Positions 50,421 to 59,685 of a stretch of 64,000 nt of DNA are shown in pieces. Source of the DNA: Aldehydirespirator sp965220345 (GTDB lineage Bacteria; Actinomycetota; Acidimicrobiia; Acidimicrobiales; Aldehydirespiratoraceae); assembly GCA_965220345.1 (NCBI GenBank), contig OZ244822.1, positions 2,754,186 to 2,818,185 of the forward strand, in the 5' to 3' direction. A program made the translations under genes and the position numbers. Numbering within the stretch: position 1 is the first letter of the stretch; each line of letters opens with the position of its first letter. Below the pieces are notes generated by a model. That model made no database searches and was not told where the DNA came from. It saw only the letters and a program-made list of their open reading frames with translations.

Positions 50421-51469
50421 GGTGTGAGCCTTGAGATCGAGTCGATGATGCCTGTGTTGACTGCGTCGCCGTAGAACACTCCGAGACCCACGGCTGTGCA
50501 AATGCCCGAAAGGATCCAGAGCCGCACGATCACTGTGGTTTCGGGCCAGCCGCGCAGTTCGAAGTGATGATGCAGCGGGGCCATGCGAAACAGGCGTCGG
50601 TCGAAGCCTTTGAACACCGCCACCTGCATAATTACCGAAAGGGTCTCTACCACGAACAGTCCGCCGATTATCACCAGCAATAGTTGAGTGCTGGTGGCCA
50701 AAGCCAGTGCAGCCAAACCGCTGCCCAGCGCCAGTGAGCCAGTGTCGCCCATAAAGATGCGTGCCGGGGCGGCGTTCCACCACAAGAAACCAACAATCGC
50801 GCCGACCATGGCCGCGCTCACCACGGCCAGATCCAGCGCATGTGCGATCTGATAGTCGTCGTAATGGTCGAACTGCCAAAAGCCGACAATCATGAAAGCG
50901 CCGTAGCCGAGGCCAGCAGAACCTGCGGCTAATCCGTCAAGACCGTCAGTCAAGTTGACAGCATTCGTGGTGGCGATAATCAAAAGAACCGCCCAAACCG
51001 ACCAGCCGAGGCGACCTATTTCGAGGCCTGGACTGTCGAAACGGGTGAAAGAGATGGTGGTATGCACTGAAGTGAACTCGGTCATGGCCCAAGCGAAGCC
51101 GATCCCAACTATCAGCAGCCCGATGATCTTGGTGCTTTTGTTGAGTCCCAAGTTGCGAGCGGCCACGACCTTGATCCAGTCGTCAAGCAAGCCAACGAGC
51201 CCAGCCGCGACGATTGTGACCATCACAATGATTCCGGTGCGGGTGTTGATACCACCAAAAATGTCGCTGCCTACATAACCAACGGTGGCTGCCACCACCA
51301 CAGCAATACCGCCCATTGTTGGCGTGCCTGACTTAAGGCGGTGCTCTTCGGGACCGTCATCACGTATGGGTTGACCTATTCCGTAACGGACCAGCACACG
51401 GATTAGCAGCCAGCAGCTAGCCAGCGACGTGACCATGGCGATGCTGCTTGCGATCAGCAGTCGGATCAT
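50417..51469 (-). CDS. mraY: Phospho-N-acetylmuramoyl-pentapeptide transferase
   Basis: This 350-residue enzyme has about ten transmembrane helices. The catalytic motifs are GTPTMGGIAVVV, TNAVNLTDGLDGLAAG with paired Asp, FMGDTGSLALG, and the cytoplasmic APLHHHFELRGWPE. It makes lipid I. It follows murE directly with a 4-bp overlap, and murF is missing from the usual place between them. Confidence 0.97.
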   Translation of the reverse strand: MIRLLIASSIAMVTSLASCWLLIRVLVRYGIGQPIRDDGPEEHRLKSGTPTMGGIAVVVAATVGYVGSDIFGGINTRTGIIVMVTIVAAGLVGLLDDWIKVVAARNLGLNKSTKIIGLLIVGIGFAWAMTEFTSVHTTISFTRFDSPGLEIGRLGWSVWAVLLIIATTNAVNLTDGLDGLAAGSAGLGYGAFMIVGFWQFDHYDDYQIAHALDLAVVSAAMVGAIVGFLWWNAAPARIFMGDTGSLALGSGLAALALATSTQLLLVIIGGLFVVETLSVIMQVAVFKGFDRRLFRMAPLHHHFELRGWPETTVIVRLWILSGICTAVGLGVFYGDAVNTGIIDSISRLTP

Positions 51470-52935
51470 CGGCTAGGTTCCTTGGATCGGGTTTGTGACA
51501 CGCTCAAGCGACTGAGTTCTTGTCTCAGTACGTCACGGTCGTCGAAAGCCATCGTTTGGTCGCCGATGACTTGATAAGGCTCGTGACCTTTGCCAGCTAC
51601 TAGCACCGTGTCACCTCGGCGCGCAGCAGCCAAAGCATGACTCAAAGCAAGACGGCGCTCTGGTTCGCACAGTTCGGGTTCGCGGCGCATTCCGGCAGTG
51701 ATTTCTGCGATGATCTGCAGCGGGTTTTCTGAGCGGGGGTTGTCGCTAGTGACGATCACCAGATCTGCCAACTGATCAGCGATAGCACCCATTTCGCGGC
51801 GTTTGCCTTGGTCGCGCTCACCGCCAGCGCCAAACACCACAATCAGGCGGCCTTCTGTGAAGCTGCGAGCTGCCTGCAACGACACCGACAACGCGTCGGG
51901 AGTATGGGCATAGTCAACGATCACCCGAAAGTCTTGGCCTTCGTTGGTGCGAACCGGCTCGAAACGGCCCTCAACCGGTTCAGCCGCAGCCAAGCTTGAG
52001 ACGATGTCTTTGATGGTGAGGCCAAGCTGCAATGCCAGTTCAGCCGCAAGCAACGCATTGGCTCGGTTGAATGCCCCGGCCAGAGGCAAAGTCACTATCT
52101 GACCACGCCAGCGGAACACGCTGGATTCGGCGCTTGATCTCAGCACCTCTACAGCGTTCTGATCAATAGTCACCAATGGCATCAGTTTTTGTGAGGTAAT
52201 GATCTCAGCTAGTTGCCTCCCCCAAGTCCCGGTGACATCCACTACGGCGCTTTCGGCTAAGCCGTCAGTGAAGAGCCGAGCCTTGGACTGGAAGTAGTGC
52301 TCCATTGATCCGTGGAAGTCAAGATGATCCCGACCGAGGTTAGTGAAGGCAGCCACCTTGAATCTGCATCCGTCCACACGATGCTGCGCCAAAGCATGAG
52401 ACGACACTTCCATAACCGCCTTACTTGCGTTGCGGGCGATTCCTGCTGCCAACATGCGTTGCAGGTCAGTGGCCTCTGGTGTGGTCAAAGTGCTGCTGAG
52501 AGTGCCTATTTCGACGACCGGTTTGTGACCCGCGGCTCGTAGGAGTTCTGCCGTAAGCCTGACCGTGGTGGTCTTGCCGTTGGTGCCGGTTACCCCTACA
52601 AGATCAAGTTGTTGCGAGGGTGAGCCATGAACCAGTGAGGCTGCGGGTCCCAGCGCTCCGCGAACCGACGGCACCAGCAGGCATGGCACACCGGCCACTT
52701 GTGCGGATTCTGGGTGTTCGGCCAGAAGTGCCGCAGCCCCAGCCGTTACCGCTTCAGACGCGAAACGATGACCATCAACTGTGGCACCCACAATGCAAGC
52801 AAACATCGCACCGGGGGTTGTGCGGCGGCTGTCGTGGCTGACATCAACAACTGCTGTGGCTTCGGCAGCGGTGGAGTCTTGCGGAATCAGCAGTTCAGCG
52901 GACAGCGAACATGCCAGTTCACCGAGTGTGATCAC
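51466..52935 (-). CDS. murE: UDP-MurNAc-tripeptide ligase (meso-DAP type)
   Basis: This 489-residue Mur ligase has GVTGTNGKTTTVRL, MEVSSHALAQHRVDG, TNLGRDHLDFHGSMEHYFQSK (the Lys is probably carbamylated) and DYAHTPDALSV. The specificity motif TSDNPRSENPLQI carries DNPR, which is linked to meso-diaminopimelate rather than lysine. It overlaps ftsI and mraY by 4 bp. Confidence 0.96.
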   Translation of the reverse strand: MITLGELACSLSAELLIPQDSTAAEATAVVDVSHDSRRTTPGAMFACIVGATVDGHRFASEAVTAGAAALLAEHPESAQVAGVPCLLVPSVRGALGPAASLVHGSPSQQLDLVGVTGTNGKTTTVRLTAELLRAAGHKPVVEIGTLSSTLTTPEATDLQRMLAAGIARNASKAVMEVSSHALAQHRVDGCRFKVAAFTNLGRDHLDFHGSMEHYFQSKARLFTDGLAESAVVDVTGTWGRQLAEIITSQKLMPLVTIDQNAVEVLRSSAESSVFRWRGQIVTLPLAGAFNRANALLAAELALQLGLTIKDIVSSLAAAEPVEGRFEPVRTNEGQDFRVIVDYAHTPDALSVSLQAARSFTEGRLIVVFGAGGERDQGKRREMGAIADQLADLVIVTSDNPRSENPLQIIAEITAGMRREPELCEPERRLALSHALAAARRGDTVLVAGKGHEPYQVIGDQTMAFDDRDVLRQELSRLSVSQTRSKEPSR

Positions 52936-54845
52936 TGGCCTGCCGCCGCGAGCAGTGTTTGTTGTGTTTGCGGCTGCAGCTCAGGTGCCGGGGTCGGGGC
53001 CGGTTCAGCACGGCGCCGCTCGCCGGTTGTGTCCTCAAGCTCCGCGGGTATTCGCAGTTGCCTCACCGCGTATTCGGCGATTTTGCGGACAGTCGGCGCG
53101 GCCAAGCTCCCACCGGAAATGATTTCACCTTCAGGATCGTCAATGATCGCCAGCACTACCAGCGCAGGGCCGTCGTCGTTGCTGATGATCCCTGCGAAGG
53201 TCGCGGTGTGATGACGCCCGATCAGCTCATTGGCATCGTTCACGCACTCATAACCCAGGTCACACGGCTGCCAGGCTGTGCCGGTCTTGCCAGCGACGGA
53301 GAACCCATCCAATGCACTCTTTTTGCCGGTGCCGTTTTCCACCACTGACCTGAGCATCCGCATCAAAGTCGCGGCCACGTCAGGTCTGATCACCTGCTCG
53401 GGCGTGTTAACATCGCTCAGGCTGACCTCATCAACAGCGGCGTTGTTACTACTGCCTGCTTTACTACTGCCCGCAGTGCCAGAAATGAGTTTCAACGGCA
53501 TACGCACACCAGCATTGGCGATCGTGTTGTAGGCCTGCAGAATCTGCAATGGGGTCACAGCCAAACCTTGGCCTATGGCCATGTTGGGAAGGCTGAGACC
53601 GTTCCATTCATCCAACTGGAGCAGTATGCCTTTGGATTCGCCTTTGAAGTCGAGTGCTGTGCGCTTACCGAAACCGAAGGATCCGATTGTGCTGTGCAGC
53701 TTCTCTTCACCCGCTTTCCGAGCGATCCTGATAGTGCCGATGTTGGATGATCTGGTGACTATCTCGGTGGGGCTCCACTCCACGTTCGGATGCGGAGGCG
53801 TATCCACGAAGCGGTGATCCCAGATATTGAGTTCCGCCGGTACAGCGATATTGCCATGCTCATAAACAGCTCCGCTCGACAACGCCGCTGCGACCGTGAC
53901 CGGTTTGAAGACCGAGCCCGGCTCATAGCTCCAAGTAGCTGCCAGGTTCTCCCGCGTGCAGTTAACCATGCCGTCACTACCTCTGGCCACGTTAGCCATC
54001 GCTACTATTTCACCTGTGGCCGGTATTGCCACAAGTGCCACGCCCTTTGAAGCGCCAGCGCCAGCGACTGCATCCACTAGCAGCGACTCGGCTTGATACT
54101 GGATGTTGCGGTCAAGGGTCACGGTTATGTCACGGCCTTCGGAGGGTGCTGTGACTTCTTCGAAGCCTCCCGGGATGGTGGCACCATTGATGCCAACCTC
54201 TTTGACTACTCGTCCTGGGGAACCCGCCAGATGCTCGTCTCTGCTTTCTTCGATACCGCTCATACCAACGTGATCAATGTTGACTCGGCCAACAGCGGCC
54301 AGACCAGAACAGTCACCGTTGGGATGCTCACGCCGGGGTTCGGAGATGACTTTGATCCCGTCGATCTTCAGTTCGTTGACCTGCTCACCAATTTGCGGGT
54401 CTATCTGGCGTGCCAGGTAGCGGAACGCGCCGCTGCTTTGCAGATTGTTGAGCAGTGTCGCGGGGTCGATCCCTATTACTACCGAAAGGTTGTCTGCGAC
54501 TGCATGAGGATCGGTGATCAAGCGAGGATCCGAAACAACTGTGGCCGCTGGCAGCGACAGTGCGATGGGGCGTCCGTTGCGATCAAAAACAGTGCCTCGG
54601 GGTGCGGGTACTGCTATATCGCCGAGGGGATTCGAGACCTCTTCTAGCAGACGTTGATCGGGAGTGGCTTGCACATCAACCAGGCGATATGTGACAGCTC
54701 CCAGCGCTAGTGCCAGAGCCACCAGCACGCTCACCACCCGGCCACGGCCCACCAGCGGCAGCTGTGGCAACGGCCCACCAGCGGCGGCGCGCGACCCGCT
54801 GGGATGCCGCACGACCACATCCGAACGACGACGCGAGGAACTCAT
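52932..54845 (-). CDS. ftsI: FtsI/PBP3, septal peptidoglycan transpeptidase
   Basis: This 637-residue class B penicillin-binding protein has one N-terminal membrane helix (about 34-52). The dimerisation domain shows PRGTVFDRNGRPIALS. The transpeptidase motifs are SxxK in YEPGSVFKPVT, SxN in TRSSNIGT and KTG in AGKTGTAW. Short Ser/Ala/Gly/Asn insertions (GSSKAGSSNNAA) and a Pro/Gln-rich C-terminal tail (about 605-637) are extra. It works with FtsW. It overlaps ftsL and murE by 4 bp. Confidence 0.95.
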   Translation of the reverse strand: MSSSRRRSDVVVRHPSGSRAAAGGPLPQLPLVGRGRVVSVLVALALALGAVTYRLVDVQATPDQRLLEEVSNPLGDIAVPAPRGTVFDRNGRPIALSLPAATVVSDPRLITDPHAVADNLSVVIGIDPATLLNNLQSSGAFRYLARQIDPQIGEQVNELKIDGIKVISEPRREHPNGDCSGLAAVGRVNIDHVGMSGIEESRDEHLAGSPGRVVKEVGINGATIPGGFEEVTAPSEGRDITVTLDRNIQYQAESLLVDAVAGAGASKGVALVAIPATGEIVAMANVARGSDGMVNCTRENLAATWSYEPGSVFKPVTVAAALSSGAVYEHGNIAVPAELNIWDHRFVDTPPHPNVEWSPTEIVTRSSNIGTIRIARKAGEEKLHSTIGSFGFGKRTALDFKGESKGILLQLDEWNGLSLPNMAIGQGLAVTPLQILQAYNTIANAGVRMPLKLISGTAGSSKAGSSNNAAVDEVSLSDVNTPEQVIRPDVAATLMRMLRSVVENGTGKKSALDGFSVAGKTGTAWQPCDLGYECVNDANELIGRHHTATFAGIISNDDGPALVVLAIIDDPEGEIISGGSLAAPTVRKIAEYAVRQLRIPAELEDTTGERRRAEPAPTPAPELQPQTQQTLLAAAGQ

Positions 54846-55357
54846 CGAGCTGACAAAGCAGCTACCGGGGTCTGAGCCGGATCACCGAAGATCCCCGAGA
54901 CCACAAGGCCGAACGGATCGAAATTTGGTGGCGGCACTTGGCCATGGGCTGTCGGGTTGAGCACCACCAACTCTGCTGCAGGGACAAGACCCGCCGCTTG
55001 TGCCTGCACGGCGAGTCCCTCTGGGGAATCGAGATGAGCGACTTCGGCCTGAAGCTGATGAAGGCGCTCTGTGTGCAGTTCGTTTTGAAGTAGCAGCTCG
55101 TCAAGCGAAGCCTGGTTTTCCACCAGAACCGCATGAAGGGCAGCTAACGCCAGACACACCGCAAAAAGTCCGAAGAGCGCCAGAGTGGTGACACCGCCCA
55201 AAGAACGGCGGACATTGCGATTCGCGGATTTTTGTTTTACGGCTTTCGGTTTGGTTGGTGTCTCAGCAACCTTCAAGCGCGGCGAGCGATGCTTGGGGCT
55301 TGTGTTGGGAGCATCTTTGGTTCGCGGCGACCGGTGCCGCTGAGGTTGACCTGCCAT
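54842..55357 (-). CDS. ftsL: FtsL-like septum formation protein
   Basis: This 171-residue protein has a basic N-terminus (about 1-50), a transmembrane helix (about 56-77) and a short coiled coil (ASLDELLLQNELHTERLHQLQAEV read as heptads). A Pro-rich end follows. Position between rsmH and ftsI, size and layout fit FtsL/DivIC-type proteins. Sequence conservation is low in the family, so the name rests mainly on context. It starts 3 bp after the rsmH stop. Confidence 0.75.
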   Translation of the reverse strand: MAGQPQRHRSPRTKDAPNTSPKHRSPRLKVAETPTKPKAVKQKSANRNVRRSLGGVTTLALFGLFAVCLALAALHAVLVENQASLDELLLQNELHTERLHQLQAEVAHLDSPEGLAVQAQAAGLVPAAELVVLNPTAHGQVPPPNFDPFGLVVSGIFGDPAQTPVAALSAR

Positions 55358-55360
55358 AGG

Positions 55361-56317
55361 TCATAGGTGGGCGGCTAGGCGTTCCACCGCTCGCAGCCGT
55401 GCTGCGTTGGCGCGGTGGTTGGCGGATTTTTCTTCGTCGGTGGGCCTACGGGCTCGACGCCCTAGCAGTCGCACCGAGGCTTTGGTGTCGGGGGCAGGCG
55501 GCAGCCCCGGCCGCGGCGGCGCATTCTCACCAGCAACACGTCGGAACACCGACTTGACGATTCGATCCTCACCAGAATGGTAGGAGATCACGACACAGCG
55601 CCCGAATGCACCTAGACGTGAAATGCTCGCTGTTAGAGCCGCTTCTAGGATTTCAAGTTCATTGTTGACTTCAATGCGCAAAGCTTGAAAAGTGCGTCGG
55701 GCTGGATGCGAGCGACGGCGGTCACCGCCTGGCACAGCCTCGGCAACTACCTGAGCGAGCTGGCCGGTAGTGGCGAAGGGACGCTTGGCTACGATCGCTG
55801 CGGCGATACGGCGACTGTGACGCTCATCCGCGTTGCGGTAAAGCATCGTGGTCAGATGCTGCTCATCGACATGGTTAACGATGTCAGCGGCAGTGGCTGT
55901 AGCGGTTTGATCCATGCGCATATCTAGCGGGCCTTCTAGGCGGTAACTGAAGCCACGTTCAGGTCTGTCGAGCTGAGCCGAACTGACCCCAAGATCAAAC
56001 AGGCAAGCAGAAATCTGAGGCCTCCCAAGCCCCTCAAGCACTTCAGGGATCGAATCGAAGCGGGCGTGACGCAGCACAACCCGATCACCGAAGTCGGCCA
56101 GCACTTCTGCTGAGGCTTTCAGAGCCTCGGGGTCACGGTCAATGCCAACAAGGTCAAGTTGCGGAGCTGCTCGAAGTGCAGCCGCAGCGTGACCACCGCC
56201 TCCGATAGTGGCATCAAGCATCACGCCAGCGGGTACTGCTGCTAGCAATTCGACTACCTCGCGGCACATCACCGGCGAGTGGTATGAGAGCGCAGGCTGT
56301 TGATCGCCTGCGGTCAT
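55361..56317 (-). CDS. rsmH: 16S rRNA m4C1402 methyltransferase
   Basis: From ATG 56317 the protein has 318 residues: YHSPVMCREVVELL at the start, the SAM motif MLDATIGGGGHAAAAL, LFDLGVSSAQLDRPERGFSY, and FQALRIEVNNELEIL with VVISYHSGEDRIVK at the end. It methylates C1402 of 16S rRNA. An open frame upstream to 56572 is Arg/Pro-rich and unlike the family. About 244 bp separate it from mraZ. Confidence 0.95.
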   Translation of the reverse strand: MTAGDQQPALSYHSPVMCREVVELLAAVPAGVMLDATIGGGGHAAAALRAAPQLDLVGIDRDPEALKASAEVLADFGDRVVLRHARFDSIPEVLEGLGRPQISACLFDLGVSSAQLDRPERGFSYRLEGPLDMRMDQTATATAADIVNHVDEQHLTTMLYRNADERHSRRIAAAIVAKRPFATTGQLAQVVAEAVPGGDRRRSHPARRTFQALRIEVNNELEILEAALTASISRLGAFGRCVVISYHSGEDRIVKSVFRRVAGENAPPRPGLPPAPDTKASVRLLGRRARRPTDEEKSANHRANAARLRAVERLAAHL

Positions 56318-56561
56318 ATGCAGCCAGTGGGGGCGCTGCGCTGCACAGACATTGCTGCGGCTAGGCGTAGAGCCGGTTGCTGTTGGTAGGATTGAGTCCC
56401 GGTCATCTGCAGTTCCCCGACCGGCAGCGCGCGTCGGGATTTTTCCCCCGATCGCGCTAATGGCAAGCGGGCGGCGTACGGGTCTTCCATTCGCCAATCG
56501 AGGAACTGCACATGACCGGGCTCTGCGTCGGTCTGCTCCTTCCTTAAGCTGGATCGCTGTT

Positions 56562-57020
56562 TCAGGCACCACCGATCCCCCTTCCGAGGGTTATGGCATC
56601 GGCAAGGCTCTCTGTGCCTGCCGACTGCACCTCTCTCCAGCGATCTGGGTTCCAAACCTCTATGCGACGGATCATGCCGGTGACAATCACTTTGCGTTCT
56701 AGCGCGCCAGAGTCGCGCAGATGCGGCAGGATTCGCATTCGTCCCTGATTGTCGGGAATGACGAAGTCGGCTTTGGCAGCAAAGCTTCTCAAGGCATTGA
56801 GATCCACCTCTGAGGAGCCCACCTGCGAACGAAGTTGATCGGCTGTGTCGGCGAACTCCTCCACCGGCAAGATGCCCAAGCAAGAGTCCAGCGCGGTGAT
56901 GTAAGCACCAGCTGACAGCTGCGCACGGAACGCCGACGGCAAGATCAAACGACCCTTGCCGTCGATAGTGTGCTCGTAGACACCGACAAAAAGAGAATGC
57001 TGGGCAATCACGGCTGACAC
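56562..57020 (-). CDS. mraZ: Transcriptional regulator MraZ
   Basis: This 152-residue protein has two SpoVT/AbrB-like halves, each with the MraZ motif: DGKGRLILPSAFR near 20-32 and DNQGRMRILPHLR near 91-103. MraZ binds repeated boxes in its own promoter and controls the division cluster. It is the first gene of the cluster. The start is GTG 57020 with AAAGG about 10 bp upstream. Confidence 0.95.
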   Translation of the reverse strand: MSAVIAQHSLFVGVYEHTIDGKGRLILPSAFRAQLSAGAYITALDSCLGILPVEEFADTADQLRSQVGSSEVDLNALRSFAAKADFVIPDNQGRMRILPHLRDSGALERKVIVTGMIRRIEVWNPDRWREVQSAGTESLADAITLGRGIGGA

Positions 57021-57148
57021 TCACGCCTTTGCCTCGAGCTTGTTCGCCCTCTCTTTGGGGCGACAGTCGTTGAACAGAGCACAAACACCACAGCTCACGA
57101 GCTGCTTCGAGGCATCCAAATCGAGTCTTGATTGCTCCACAGCACACC

Positions 57149-57177
57149 ACTATACACCCTTTCAAACTACCCGTCAA
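57149..57177 (-). promoter_or_regulatory. Sigma-70-type promoter of the division cluster
   Basis: On the minus strand TTGACG (57172-57177) is followed by exactly 17 bp and TATAGT (57149-57154). Both boxes match the consensus at 5 of 6 bases. The leader to mraZ would be about 120 nt. Just after the -10, GTGG occurs twice with a 10-bp period, in the place where MraZ boxes are found in other bacteria (TGGG boxes at 10-bp spacing). This is a possible autoregulatory site. Confidence 0.75.
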
Positions 57178-57373
57178 GCTCAAGCGGCAGATTTCTTGGG
57201 GCCACTTGCTCCGCTGGCGAGACTTCACTTCTCCATCAGCGACAGTGCTCGGCTGCCACAGCAGAAGCGGAACCGCGCTCAATATTTAAATGAGATACTT
57301 CTTGAGATGCTCAATTGAGCAACTCAGTTGAGAAGCCAGCCGCAGCTAACGCGACTTGGCGTGTGCCGCCTCG

Positions 57374-57413
57374 TAAGCACCCACCGCAGAGAGGCCGACC
57401 CCAGCGGTGCTTA
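57374..57413 (-). terminator. Hairpin downstream of the AlbA_2 regulator gene
   Basis: On the minus strand TAAGCACCGC pairs with GCGG...TGCTTA across a short bulge. It lies about 40 bp after the stop of the 57453-59093 gene and upstream of the mraZ promoter, so it would separate the two transcripts. Confidence 0.45.
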
Positions 57414-57452
57414 GGAAGTAATGCTTAGAGATTTTTGACTCGCGCTCAAAAG

Positions 57453-59093
57453 CTATGCTTTGAAGTAGCGCCTACCACGAGTCCGACCTTCCGCTCGCGC
57501 CAAACCCATGCTAACTAATCCATTCAACAGGTTGCGCACCATCGACGCTCCTTCGTCTAGCAGGTCCATCCCTTCCGATGTGGAGATGCTCCCTCGTTGC
57601 TGAATAACATCATAAAGCAACTGGCCTTTACGGCTCTGAGCTTCCATCCCTGCGCTACCAGCAAGCAGAATAACCTCTTCGGATAACTCATACCGACTGC
57701 CGCCTCGCTCTCCGACCTGCTTGAGAATACCTTTAGCTACCAAGCTTGAAAGTGTTCGATTAGCATCATTTTCATCAAAAACTGCCCGCAATCGGCGGGG
57801 AGTCACAGAACCTTCACGACGAGCGAGCACTAGTGCCCGACGCTCAGCTACGGTCATGGGATACTGATCAAGCAGGGACAGCCAGACCTGCTCCTCAACA
57901 TCCACAAGGAACCGGTTACGCAGTGTCACCGTGACCGAAGCCGCAGTTGCTGAGAAAATGGGCGGCTCCATCAGGCGAGTCTCCATCTCGCTGAACATGC
58001 GCTCTACGCCTTCGCCGTATTCCTCTACGAGCCCTACCATCTTGAGGACGCGCATGATCTGACGATTGCGACTGTAATGCTCCTGCCTCATATTCTCCAC
58101 AGTGATGTGTCCTGGCAACGAACCTGGGCTATGCACTTCAATACGGTCGTCCCAGATCGTCACATCCACTGTCGCTCCCGCGAGTCCATAGTCCCGGTGA
58201 GCAAGCGCATTGAGAATCGCCTCGCGTATCACGAGCACTGGATACTCTGAAAGGACTTCACGCTTGATGCCTCGAACCACCGAGAACTGGCGAGTGTGCT
58301 GAGAGATGAATCTCTGACAATCATCCAGCATGCGGCTGAGCGGGCCTGTGTACTCCACCCGCGCAGCAGCAGGTCCCGGACCCGGACCAATCCCTTCACG
58401 CCGTACTAACTGCACAGCAGCACCTTTAAAGAACTTCTGAGGCTCGCTAGCGAACAGCACCACCGCAGACCGTAGAACTTTTGCTTCGGATGAAGATTCC
58501 CCAGGGAGCGCTACACCAAGATCAACCAAAGCGCGAAGAGTGTCGCTGTCATTAACAGATGGACGCTCCTCTGCCCTGAGAACCTCATTCAGCAAAGCTA
58601 AGTCAACATCGGTCGCCATGAAGCCGTTAACGGGCTCCTCCTCGCCGGGGCGGTCTTCACGTTCGCGCACGAATCGTGACAGTGCATCTCCGCGTAGTGG
58701 CTGAGAGTCTCCACCGACTCGCCTGAGCAGTCTCCCGTCGGGGGTCGTGATGACGCGGCCACGAATCTCAGGCACCTCAATCACGGTGATCTTAGATTCT
58801 CCGACCTTGATCTCCTGGACCCGCACTTCGACTCCGCACTCTTGCGCGTATCGCTGTATGCGGTCGGCTGTGTTCTGCGAGAGTGGACAGCCAACAATTG
58901 TGCGATCATCAGCAACGCCATGGACTATTAAACCTCCGTCCGTCATGGCCATAGCTGGGATTGTTGCCAGAATGTCGTCAGGCACCCCACGCTTGAAGTC
59001 CAGCGCCCGATGCTCAATCCGACCAAGCAAACCCCAGAACTGATCCTCCGACAGTTGTGCAGGAATATCATCAAGACGCAGATCCGAGTTCAC
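57453..59093 (-). CDS. AlbA_2/Schlafen-type putative transcriptional regulator with ATPase-like domain
   Basis: This 546-residue protein has an N-terminal AlbA_2 (Schlafen-like) domain (about 20-140: EHRALDFKRGVPDD, GGLIVHGVADDRTIVGC). A HATPase_c_4 type segment follows (about 270-400: IREAILNALAHRDYGLAG, DDRIEVHSPGSLPGHIT, EEYGEGVERMFSEM). The C-terminus holds winged-helix-like regions (about 420-546). Proteins of this layout are usually annotated as ATP-dependent DNA helicase-related or transcriptional regulators, and the true function is not known. It stands alone between non-coding stretches, upstream of the division cluster. Confidence 0.75.
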   Translation of the reverse strand: MNSDLRLDDIPAQLSEDQFWGLLGRIEHRALDFKRGVPDDILATIPAMAMTDGGLIVHGVADDRTIVGCPLSQNTADRIQRYAQECGVEVRVQEIKVGESKITVIEVPEIRGRVITTPDGRLLRRVGGDSQPLRGDALSRFVREREDRPGEEEPVNGFMATDVDLALLNEVLRAEERPSVNDSDTLRALVDLGVALPGESSSEAKVLRSAVVLFASEPQKFFKGAAVQLVRREGIGPGPGPAAARVEYTGPLSRMLDDCQRFISQHTRQFSVVRGIKREVLSEYPVLVIREAILNALAHRDYGLAGATVDVTIWDDRIEVHSPGSLPGHITVENMRQEHYSRNRQIMRVLKMVGLVEEYGEGVERMFSEMETRLMEPPIFSATAASVTVTLRNRFLVDVEEQVWLSLLDQYPMTVAERRALVLARREGSVTPRRLRAVFDENDANRTLSSLVAKGILKQVGERGGSRYELSEEVILLAGSAGMEAQSRKGQLLYDVIQQRGSISTSEGMDLLDEGASMVRNLLNGLVSMGLARAEGRTRGRRYFKA

Positions 59094-59685
59094 GCCAAGA
59101 TTATATCAACTTAAGAAAAAATAGGGCAGCGAAGCCTCTTTTGTCGAAAGATTGGATAATCTTTGAGCTGGCAAACTGCTATCACCATCTTAACCTAACC
59201 ACCGACTAAACCTAGTCTTGGTGTTTGAAGTCGGGGATCGGACTTAGTGGCTATCCCAGTTGGAAGCTAGAAACCCCAAATGGGGTTGGCAGAACTTGTG
59301 GTCGGGTAAGGCTGCGTTCGTCGCTACTTGGCCACTAACGTGGCTTGCTGTGGTCGCTGGCAAGCCTGTTGTCATACCCCTGTGAAATGATGTGAATATG
59401 GACGAGGCAGCCTGAAACCGTCGTGAGTGCTCGCAGGATTCATACCGTCAAGCGAATCTGAGCTTCTGCACGAGATCGTTCCGCTGCTCAACGCGGAGCC
59501 GGTTGGTAAGCCCAATATTTCTTAACCCAGTAGATTCAGAAACCCGAAGCGCACATGACTTGGGCTAAAGCGCAGACGCTACTGCAATGGCTGCCCGAGC
59601 CTTTGTTCCCTCGGGAACGTTCAACTTACAGCGCTGATAGTTGGCGTTTGGGGGCAACAATCCAAATAATAGGCGGAAAGCCGAC
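59094..59685. other. 590-bp region without a convincing gene
   Basis: The part next to the regulator start is AT-rich and may carry its promoter. AACCCC/GGGGTT with loop AAAT (59272-59287) is a small hairpin. A 32-codon frame near 59434-59530 (VLAGFIPSSESELLHEIVPL and on) could be a gene remnant, but I do not recognise it. No RNA gene is evident. Confidence 0.4.

Noticed and set aside
49029..50879. Long N-terminal extension of MurD
   Set aside because: The extra 153 codons overlap mraY and are Arg/Gly/His-rich. The ATG at 50420 gives a normal MurD and a 4-bp overlap.
56314..57282. 322-codon minus-strand frame over mraZ
   Set aside because: It overlaps mraZ in another frame, is Arg/Cys-rich and runs across the promoter.
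59272..59287. AACCCC-AAAT-GGGGTT as a terminator or small RNA
   Set aside because: Only 6 bp of stem, no T-run, and no gene ends next to it.
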